Of a stretch of DNA of 64,000 nucleotides, positions 57,817 to 64,000 are shown in pieces. Source of the DNA: Bacillus sp. 1780r2a1 (GTDB taxonomy: Bacteria > Bacillota > Bacilli > Bacillales > Bacillaceae_H). Positions within the stretch are counted from its first letter, which is position 1, and each line of letters begins with the position of its first letter. The translations under genes and the position numbers were made by a program. Below the pieces are notes generated by a model. It was not told the origin of the DNA. It worked only from the letters and a program-made list of their open reading frames with translations, and ran no database searches. The stretch covers positions 3,221,258 to 3,285,257 of the forward strand of contig CP099863.1 in the NCBI GenBank assembly GCA_024134725.1, given 5' to 3'.

Positions 57817-58467
57817 TTAAGCAATAAATACCTTTTTTGCTTGCTTTACTTTACGTAATCCCAACCACCATAAATAAATCATGAATGGAATAATAATAAA
57901 AATCCAATTATCCATTGTGATGATAATATAATCATAAACGCCATGTAATAAAAATGGTGTAACGATTGAATATAAGGTCCATTTTATTTTTTCATTTCCT
58001 TTTGAAAATTTTGCTTTTCCTAAGTAATAACCCATAATAACTCCAAATAAGGCATGACTAGAAACCGGTAGAATCGCTCGACCAATCGCTGATTCTAAAC
58101 CGTTAGCAAACAAGTAAAAGATATTTTCAACAGTAGCAAATCCCAATGAAACAGAAACACCATATACAATGCCATCATAATGCTCATCAAACTCAACGTG
58201 TTGATATACCGTAAAAAACAAAATAAACCATTTAAAAAATTCCTCTAAGAAACTGGTGGAAACGAATGCTTCTAAAAAAGGAGAATGAAACAAGTTTTCT
58301 TCTTGAAGCACATATTGGATAAACATAATCGGCAACACAAGCATCGCGCCAAAAATGAAAGTTTTGAAGACCATTGAAATTGGTTCGGTTTCGTACTCAT
58401 CTTTTAAATAAAAAAAGCTGAGTAATGCTAATCCAGGCGCAATACCTGCAGATAAAATCGCTAACAT
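57817..58467 (-). CDS. prsW: Site-1 protease PrsW
   Basis: A 216-residue membrane metalloprotease-like protein with about eight helices. The conserved Glu75-Glu76 (SFLEEFFKW) and His175 (FLLHGVYD) fall at the same numbers as in B. subtilis PrsW, which cuts the anti-sigma factor RsiW to switch on sigma-W. The start at 58467 gives family length; a longer frame adds a basic, unlikely leader. Confidence 0.93.
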   Translation of the reverse strand: MLAILSAGIAPGLALLSFFYLKDEYETEPISMVFKTFIFGAMLVLPIMFIQYVLQEENLFHSPFLEAFVSTSFLEEFFKWFILFFTVYQHVEFDEHYDGIVYGVSVSLGFATVENIFYLFANGLESAIGRAILPVSSHALFGVIMGYYLGKAKFSKGNEKIKWTLYSIVTPFLLHGVYDYIIITMDNWIFIIIPFMIYLWWLGLRKVKQAKKVFIA

Positions 58468-58596
58468 AAAGCAGCGCCTCTTTTCATCTGTTTTTTTCCA
58501 TCGTATCATGTTATTGTTAGAAAGAAAATCATTTATCTACTACCTAATTGAAAGTAGCAAAGACTTTTAACAATTCAATAACGAAAGGATGTCATT

Positions 58597-59568
58597 ATGA
58601 AAACTCTTTATATTATTCACACCGGTGGAACTATTTCAATGAAAGAGGATGCTCAAACTGGCGCAGTAAAACCTGATGATCATAATCCTTTACAACACTC
58701 CACACCGTCAATAGCTAGCTTAGCAAACATAATTGTCGAGGAAGTGTTTCATTTACCTTCACCTCACGTTACACCAAAAGAAATGCTTACGTTAGCGAAA
58801 AAAATTGAGCAAAAAATTGAGACTGACCAAATTGATGGCGTCGTAATTACACATGGTACTGATACGCTTGAAGAAACCGCTTACTTCTTAGACTTAACAA
58901 CTAAAACGGATATTCCAATTGTATTAACGGGTGCAATGCGCTCCAGCAATGAAATTGGATCTGATGGCCCTTATAACTTTATTTCTGCAGTGCGCGTAGC
59001 TTCAAGTGATGCTGCTAAAGGAAAAGGCGTTCTCGTGGTCATGAACGATGAAATCCATACGGCTAAAAACGTGACTAAAACACATACAAGCAATGTAGCT
59101 ACATTCCAAAGCCCTCAATATGGACCAATTGGAATTGTAACAAAGCAAGGCATCTCATTTCATCATATGCCTACAGAGCATGAATTTTATCCTGTAGATA
59201 ATATTGACAAGCAGGTTGTTTTACTGAAAGCTTATGCAGGTATGGATGAACAGATTTTTCAATCATTAGCCTCCTTACATATTGATGGCTTAATCATTGA
59301 AGCACTTGGGCAAGGAAATTTACCTCCCCGCACCTTACAAGGTTTACAACAACTATTGGATAAAAACATTCCAATTGTACTGGTATCTCGTTGCTTTAAT
59401 GGTATTGCACAGGATGTATATGGATATGAAGGTGGAGGAAAGCATTTAAAGGAACTAGGTATGATTTTCTCAAATGGGCTCAACGGTCAAAAAGCAAGAA
59501 TTAAATTGTTAGTTGCTCTTCAAAGCTCTTCAAATCAAGAAGAAATTCAAGAAATCTTTCATCATTAA
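58597..59568 (+). CDS. ansA: Type I L-asparaginase
   Basis: A 323-residue amidohydrolase with both threonine motifs: YIIHTGGTISM (first catalytic Thr, about residue 12) and THGTDTLEET (second, near residue 87). There is no signal peptide, so it acts in the cytoplasm to convert asparagine to aspartate and ammonia. The start follows GAAAGGATG. It is transcribed divergently from prsW and ends against ypdA. Confidence 0.92.
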   Translation: MKTLYIIHTGGTISMKEDAQTGAVKPDDHNPLQHSTPSIASLANIIVEEVFHLPSPHVTPKEMLTLAKKIEQKIETDQIDGVVITHGTDTLEETAYFLDLTTKTDIPIVLTGAMRSSNEIGSDGPYNFISAVRVASSDAAKGKGVLVVMNDEIHTAKNVTKTHTSNVATFQSPQYGPIGIVTKQGISFHHMPTEHEFYPVDNIDKQVVLLKAYAGMDEQIFQSLASLHIDGLIIEALGQGNLPPRTLQGLQQLLDKNIPIVLVSRCFNGIAQDVYGYEGGGKHLKELGMIFSNGLNGQKARIKLLVALQSSSNQEEIQEIFHH

Positions 59569-59576
59569 TAGAAAAA

Positions 59577-59611
59577 GACAACCATAATGGTGTTACACCA
59601 TTATGGTTGTC
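59577..59611 (-). terminator. Terminator between ypdA and ansA
   Basis: A perfect 16-bp stem (GACAACCATAATGGTG and complement) with a 3-nt loop overlaps the last three codons of ypdA. A TTTTTC tract follows on the minus strand only; it may still slow ansA transcripts. Confidence 0.85.
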
Positions 59612-60569
59612 TGCTTGCTAGATATTCAGCAATTTGCCTTCCATGAAAACGCCCATTTTCGATGAAGATTTCATTTGCATTATTTCCTGCTGCAATTACC
59701 CCTGCAATAAAAATACCCTGCACATTTGTTTCCATTGTATCAGGATCAAACAGCGGACGACCTGATTCAAAATCAATCTCAATACCCATTTTCTCTAAGA
59801 ATGAATGATCTGGATGATAACCGGTCATCGCAAAGACAAAATCATTTGGAATTGTAATTTCATCTTTTCCATTCGAATACGTTACCGTGTGTTCATCGAT
59901 ACGAGTAACAACTGCATCAAAAATCATTTCGATGATGCCGTTTCGTACCAAGGCTTCAAATTCTGGTAATATCCAAGGTTTCACACTTTTTGAATATTCT
60001 GTCCCTCGATAAATAACTGTCACACGAGCGTCTGCTTTTACTAGTTCCAATGCTGCATCCACACTGGAATTTTTACCACCAATTACAACTACATCTTGAT
60101 TAAAGTATGGGTGCCCTTCTTTAAAATAGTGATGGACTTTCGATAAATTTTCACCAGGCACGCTCATATAGTTAGGTGAATCATAATAGCCAGTTGCAAC
60201 AATAACATACTCTGCTTCGTACTCACCTTTTGAAGTGGTAACAACAAATTGTCCTCCATTGTTCTTTTGTACATGTTTTACAAGTTCAAACGAGTGAATT
60301 CGTAATTTTTTGCGTTTAACTACTTCACGATAGTAAGCAAGAGCTTGGTTTCGAACTGGTTTTCTGTTTTCTGTAATAAATGGAACATTTCCAATCTCTA
60401 ACTTCTCACTTGAACTAAAAAAAGTCTGATGGGTAGGGTAATTGTAGATGGCATTTACAATGTTCCCTTTCTCAATGACAAGGGCATTGATGCCGATAGC
60501 CTGCAGTTCCAGTGCTGCAGAAAGTCCACAAGGTCCCCCTCCGATAATGATTGCTGTTTCTTTTTCCAA
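59601..60569 (-). CDS. ypdA: Bacillithiol disulfide reductase YpdA (Bdr)
   Basis: A 322-residue flavoprotein with the FAD loop GGGPCGL (the Cys is part of the family signature), the YPTHQTFFSSSEKLEIG segment, the NAD(P)H loop GGKNSSVDAALELV and a second FAD segment GVIAAGNNANEIFIENGRFHG. It reduces bacillithiol disulfide. I place the start at the TTG at 60569: AAGGAG lies eight bases upstream and the length then equals the B. subtilis protein (324). The frame stays open for 32 more codons, but that reaches into the gudB terminator region. Confidence 0.93.
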   Translation of the reverse strand: MEKETAIIIGGGPCGLSAALELQAIGINALVIEKGNIVNAIYNYPTHQTFFSSSEKLEIGNVPFITENRKPVRNQALAYYREVVKRKKLRIHSFELVKHVQKNNGGQFVVTTSKGEYEAEYVIVATGYYDSPNYMSVPGENLSKVHHYFKEGHPYFNQDVVVIGGKNSSVDAALELVKADARVTVIYRGTEYSKSVKPWILPEFEALVRNGIIEMIFDAVVTRIDEHTVTYSNGKDEITIPNDFVFAMTGYHPDHSFLEKMGIEIDFESGRPLFDPDTMETNVQGIFIAGVIAAGNNANEIFIENGRFHGRQIAEYLASRQP

Positions 60570-60664
60570 ACTACTCACTCCTTTACTTCCAACGAACTTT
60601 AGCGTTGCACCAAGCTCTCTTTCAACTCCATTGGTTTCTACTAAGTAAATTATCTTTACGCACA

Positions 60665-60698
60665 AAAAAATCTCCTATCTTATGATAGGAGATTTTTT
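60665..60698 (-). terminator. gudB terminator
   Basis: A 15-bp perfect stem (AAAAAATCTCCTATC and complement) with a 4-nt loop, 25 bases past the gudB stop. Confidence 0.92.
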
Positions 60699-60723
60699 AT
60701 AAATACGCAAATCTTTCTACTTA

Positions 60724-62007
60724 TTAAATCCAGCCTCTAAAGCGCGATGCTTCAGCCATTTTACGTACGCCTACCATGTAAGCAGCCAAGCGCATATCAA
60801 CCTTACGTGTTGTCGACGTTTCGTAAATAGTATTAAAGGATTTAACCATTACTTTTTCTAGTTTTTCTTCTACTTCTTCTTCTGTCCAATAATAACCCTG
60901 ATTATTTTGAACCCATTCAAAGTAAGAAACCGTAACGCCTCCAGCGCTAGCTAATACATCAGGCACAAGCAAGATGCCACGCTCAGACAGAATACGAGTT
61001 GCTTCTAATGTAGTTGGTCCATTTGCTGCTTCTACAACAATACTTGCTCGGATTTTATCAGCATTTTCTTCTGTAATTTGGTTTTCAATTGCTGCCGGAA
61101 CAAGAATATCACAATCCAGTTCTAATAATTCTTTGTTACTAATTGTTGTATTAAATAACTTTGTTACCGTACCAAAACTATCTCGGCGATCTAATAGATA
61201 GTCAATGTCTAAACCGTTCTCGTCATGCAAAGCACCATATGCATCCGAAATACCGATAATTTTAGCTCCTGCATCATGCATAAATTTCGCTAAAAAGCTT
61301 CCGGCATTTCCAAAACCTTGCACCACGACTCTTGCACCTTTTAAATCAATTCCACGTTTTTTAGCCGCTTCTCTTATACAGATTGTAACCCCTTTAGCTG
61401 TTGCTGTTTCACGTCCGTGAGAACCTCCTAAGACAAGCGGTTTACCTGTGATAAAACCTGGTGAATTAAATTCATCAATTCGACTGTATTCATCCATCAT
61501 CCAGGCCATAATTTGCGAATTCGTAAACACGTCTGGTGCTGGAATATCTTTTGTTGGACCTACAATCTGACTAATTGCTCTTACATATCCACGACTTAAC
61601 TTTTCTAATTCTCCAAACGACATGTTACGAGGGTCACATACAATTCCACCTTTTCCCCCGCCATAAGGTAAATCGACAATCCCACATTTTAAACTCATCC
61701 AAATAGAAAGAGCTTTCACTTCTTTTTCTGTTACATTTGGATGAAAGCGAATTCCACCTTTTGTGGGACCAACAGCATCGTTATGCTGAGCGCGGTAACC
61801 TGTAAAGATTTTAACCGAACCATCATCCATTTTGACAGGAATTTTCACCGTCATCATGCGAAGTGGTTCCCTTAACAATTCATATACTTCCTCAGGATAG
61901 CCCAATTTCTCCAACGCCTTATGTATGACCGTTTGAGTAGATTTTAACACATCATTTTTCTCTTCTTGTCGATTGCTTTTGCTTTCTTGCATTTTGTCGG
62001 CTACCAT
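60724..62007 (-). CDS. gudB: NAD-specific glutamate dehydrogenase GudB
   Basis: A 427-residue dehydrogenase with the catalytic lysine motif LPYGGGKGGI, the KGGIRFHP substrate segment and the Rossmann motif VQGFGNAGSFLA. It deaminates glutamate to 2-oxoglutarate. The segment near residue 95 reads EKEVKALSIWMSLKC with one VKA only, so it lacks the 9-base duplication that inactivates gudB in B. subtilis 168. The enzyme should be active. The start follows AGGAGG. It neighbours ypdA and mecB, as in B. subtilis. Confidence 0.94.
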   Translation of the reverse strand: MVADKMQESKSNRQEEKNDVLKSTQTVIHKALEKLGYPEEVYELLREPLRMMTVKIPVKMDDGSVKIFTGYRAQHNDAVGPTKGGIRFHPNVTEKEVKALSIWMSLKCGIVDLPYGGGKGGIVCDPRNMSFGELEKLSRGYVRAISQIVGPTKDIPAPDVFTNSQIMAWMMDEYSRIDEFNSPGFITGKPLVLGGSHGRETATAKGVTICIREAAKKRGIDLKGARVVVQGFGNAGSFLAKFMHDAGAKIIGISDAYGALHDENGLDIDYLLDRRDSFGTVTKLFNTTISNKELLELDCDILVPAAIENQITEENADKIRASIVVEAANGPTTLEATRILSERGILLVPDVLASAGGVTVSYFEWVQNNQGYYWTEEEVEEKLEKVMVKSFNTIYETSTTRKVDMRLAAYMVGVRKMAEASRFRGWI

Positions 62008-62073
62008 CTGTAAACCTCCTAAAGTGGATCAAAAAATTAGTAATTCATTAATTTGGTGCATCTTTCATGACAT

Positions 62074-62101
62074 AGTATACACCCTTACTTTTACAATGCA
62101 A
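62074..62101 (-). promoter_or_regulatory. Candidate gudB promoter
   Basis: On the minus strand TTGCAT (62101-62096) and TATACT (62079-62074) are 16 bases apart; the -35 box is weak. A cre-like sequence (TGGAAGCGTTTTCG, 62155-62142) lies 40 bases further upstream. Confidence 0.4.
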
Positions 62102-62224
62102 AGGGAAATATGAAAGTTTTATGATATTTTGTAGGACAAAACGAAAACGCTTCCAATTAATTGTGTAATCATCATAATTTTTACTATTTTTCGCAAGACC
62201 ATGTGAGGTAAATCCCTAAAAAAA

Positions 62225-62273
62225 CTCCTTTTATTGCCGCAGGTTTATGTAACACCTATAGCAATAAAAGGAG
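62225..62273 (-). terminator. mecB terminator
   Basis: CTCCTTTTATTGC / GCAATAAAAGGAG with a 23-nt loop is followed on the minus strand by seven T residues, 33 bases past the mecB stop. Confidence 0.85.
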
Positions 62274-62305
62274 CTGTTACATTTGAATGTACCTTTGCTC
62301 TAAGT

Positions 62306-62911
62306 TTATGAAAAAGTATCTGCAATATACGAAAGAGCTTGATTATGAATTAGCTGCTTTCCATACTCCTGTACACGATGTTTCGTAATCGTAGAAGGGT
62401 TTCCGTACTCTGCTAATAACGCTATAATATTTCCAATCTCTTTCATCGTCAGTTTTTCTTCTCCTACTAACACATAAAACCGATTTTCAAACGAATAGAG
62501 AATGGTTTCAATATCGTAATGCTCATTAATCCGTTTTGCTAGTTGAATAACGTCTTCAAACGTTTGAAACTCAAAGAATAAATCGTGACTCTCATCCAAC
62601 ATCACTTGCATCTCGATAAATTCTTCATACATATCTTCATGGTCATCCATAATTTCCATTTCATCTTGACTATCTTGTTTCGTCACAAACACGACCATTC
62701 CCTGAGCTTGAAGGGAAAAAATCTCTACTGAAAGCGAGCTTGTCGGTTCAAAATTCAATTCTTTGGACGCCTGCTCAATCATCTCACGAAACAGCTGTTT
62801 AACCTTAAATGTATCAGTCCACAAATCTTCTTTTGTGAGTCCTCGCTCTTTTAAATCATCGTACGTGACAAAGACTTTTAACTTATTATAATTTAAACGC
62901 TCAAGTCTCAT
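62306..62911 (-). CDS. mecB: ClpC adaptor protein MecB (YpbH)
   Basis: A 201-residue MecA-family adaptor. The N-terminal domain (MRLERLNYNKLKVFVTYDDLKERGL, then KVKQLFREMIEQA) is followed by an acidic linker (about residues 80-100) and the C-terminal ClpC-binding domain (FFEFQTFEDVIQLAKRI). MecA and YpbH deliver proteins to ClpCP. This one sits next to gudB, the place of ypbH in B. subtilis, so I call it MecB rather than MecA. Confidence 0.9.
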   Translation of the reverse strand: MRLERLNYNKLKVFVTYDDLKERGLTKEDLWTDTFKVKQLFREMIEQASKELNFEPTSSLSVEIFSLQAQGMVVFVTKQDSQDEMEIMDDHEDMYEEFIEMQVMLDESHDLFFEFQTFEDVIQLAKRINEHYDIETILYSFENRFYVLVGEEKLTMKEIGNIIALLAEYGNPSTITKHRVQEYGKQLIHNQALSYIADTFS

Positions 62912-63033
62912 TTGCGTCCCTCCCCGCTTGCACTCATAACCACATGGTTTGATAATGCAGTATATGTACCTTCTAGAAAACGGTTCGTGATGTTTACTTA
63001 CGAGTTTACAGGTTTACACGGTTAAAAACAAGC

Positions 63034-63954
63034 CTATTGATTATGATGCTCAGCTAATTTTTCAGTTAGCCATTCATTCCATTCGTTTTTGGAATTCCCT
63101 AATAAAAATGAAGAAGCTCGCTCTTTATCTTTTCCTTCTAACATTTCAAAAACAAAACCACCAAGGCCAATTTTCAAATGAGGAAACTCTCCCTGTACAT
63201 CACACGCTAAATCAACGGTTTTCTTAGCATTTTCCATCATTGTACAGGACATAAAGAAGAAGGTTGGATCCACTTCTTTTAAAATGAGATAAATATCCCT
63301 TTCTTCAATGCTACTCCCTAAGTAAATAACTTCGAACCCTTTTCTTCTTAAGAATAATGTAAAAACAAGCAACCCCACTTCATGTGTTTCATTCGGACCG
63401 CATACCGCAATGGCTTTTGGCAATAAGCCACTTGAAGGAAGAGAATAAAATAACATACTAATTCTTGTTTTTAAAAGCTGTGTAGCATAGTGTTCATGGG
63501 CACTTGTAATCTTTCCTTTCTCCCACATGTCTCCTACTGTAACTAATAAAGAACCTAGTATATCAATGACTACTTGCTCCACCGAATATAAGCTAAAAGC
63601 ATGATTAATTAGCTCTTGTGCTTTACTTTCTTCAAAAGATAATAAATGATGTAAAATTTGATCCTTTAAACGTTGAGGTGTTTCCACTTCACTTTGGTCA
63701 TCAGTTTGGTGAACATTTGCGCTCTCTGTTTCTAACAACGAGACGGCTTGACTAATCGTAAAGCCATTGCTTACTTTATCTGTTAACCACTTTAATTTTT
63801 TTAAATCTGCCTCTGTATACAAACGATGACCCGACTCGTTTCGCACAGGGTTAAATATTTTATAGCGACGCTCCCATGCACGCAACGTTCCGGGTTGGAT
63901 TCCGACCATGTTTGAGATGGCTTTAATATTATACTTTCCTTCTTGTGAAGCCAT
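63034..63954 (-). CDS. litR: LitR/CarH-like B12-dependent MerR photoregulator
   Basis: A 306-residue regulator. The N-terminal MerR helix-turn-helix (residues 8-75, with YNIKAISNMVGIQPGTLRAWERRY) is followed by a helical cobalamin-cap domain with W144-x9-E154-H155 and a B12-binding domain with E189-x-H191-x-x-G194. These are the marks of CarH/LitR proteins, which bind adenosylcobalamin, stay on DNA in the dark and let go in light, often controlling carotenoid genes. LitR was described in B. megaterium. No crt gene is in view; target genes may lie beyond the right edge. The ATG at 63954 follows TTGGAGG. Confidence 0.85.
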   Translation of the reverse strand: MASQEGKYNIKAISNMVGIQPGTLRAWERRYKIFNPVRNESGHRLYTEADLKKLKWLTDKVSNGFTISQAVSLLETESANVHQTDDQSEVETPQRLKDQILHHLLSFEESKAQELINHAFSLYSVEQVVIDILGSLLVTVGDMWEKGKITSAHEHYATQLLKTRISMLFYSLPSSGLLPKAIAVCGPNETHEVGLLVFTLFLRRKGFEVIYLGSSIEERDIYLILKEVDPTFFFMSCTMMENAKKTVDLACDVQGEFPHLKIGLGGFVFEMLEGKDKERASSFLLGNSKNEWNEWLTEKLAEHHNQ

Positions 63955-64000
63955 ATGTAACCTCCAACGACTCTTCATGAACTATAACGTATTACTTGCA

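Noticed and set aside
60570-60665. N-terminal extension of ypdA
   Set aside because: The extra 32 residues lack a ribosome site, begin at the gudB terminator and do not occur in the family; the TTG at 60569 has an ideal AAGGAG.

Overview
The window is a gene-dense, AT-rich chromosome segment from an endospore-forming member of the Bacillaceae. Sporulation and germination genes (spoIVA, sleB-ypeB, prsW, rsfA, ylbJ, ypiA/B, csfG), bacillithiol genes (bshC, ypdA), a TRAP-controlled trp operon and the gene order all match Bacillus sensu lato. A MerR regulator with a cobalamin-binding light-sensor domain at the right edge resembles LitR of Bacillus (Priestia) megaterium, so a Priestia-like species is my best guess, but it is not proven. 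Nearly all genes lie on the minus strand. I see no rRNA, tRNA, CRISPR array, phage or transposase gene.

Layout, left to right. (1) 1-5.5 kb: the start of bshC, a DUF3397 membrane protein, panE, a three-gene biotin-dependent acyl-CoA carboxylase and the acetyltransferase gene ylbP. (2) 5.6-20 kb: the ylb block (rsfA, an enoyl-CoA hydratase, rpmF, ylbN, ylbM/tmcAL, ylbL, ylbK, ylbJ, coaD, rsmD), a forespore small RNA (csfG), lctP-ldh, ylbG, ylbF, ylbE, ylbD and three small genes of unknown function. (3) 20-25.4 kb: ypjA, the menaquinol:cytochrome c reductase operon qcrABC, ypiF, ypiB and ypiA. (4) 25.6-36.3 kb: the aromatic amino acid supraoperon aroF-aroB-trpEDCFBA-hisC-tyrA, with an internal trp promoter, a TRAP-binding leader and an attenuator. 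Neither aroH nor the EPSP synthase gene is present in it. (5) 36.4-42 kb: cheR, ndk, hepT-menG-hepS, mtrB-folE and hbs. (6) 42.3-48.8 kb: spoIVA, yphF, yphE, gpsA, der, yphA and ypzI. (7) 49-54.4 kb: an MFS transporter, fni, the S1 protein YpfD, plsC, cmk and ypfB. (8) 54.4-64 kb: ypfA, ypeB-sleB, prsW, ansA, ypdA, gudB, mecB and the LitR-like regulator.

Several parts work together. folE/mtrA and mtrB lie about 7 kb from the trp leader; MtrB is the TRAP protein that reads the leader. HepS, HepT and MenG make menaquinone, which the QcrABC complex oxidises. LctP and L-Ldh handle lactate. SleB, YpeB and PrsW serve spore germination and stress signalling.

The least ordinary points are these: a junction at about 19.96-20.03 kb between two blocks that lie on opposite chromosome arms in B. 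subtilis 168; a nearly 5-nt-periodic run of about 15 NAG triplets in the trp leader; a 106-residue protein with a cysteine cluster facing the iron-sulfur protein gene ylbF tail to tail; the LitR-like B12 photoreceptor; and an orphan acyl-CoA carboxylase cluster with a CcpA-type box upstream. I found no clearly new multi-gene system. Most of the window is conserved core genome with local insertions.
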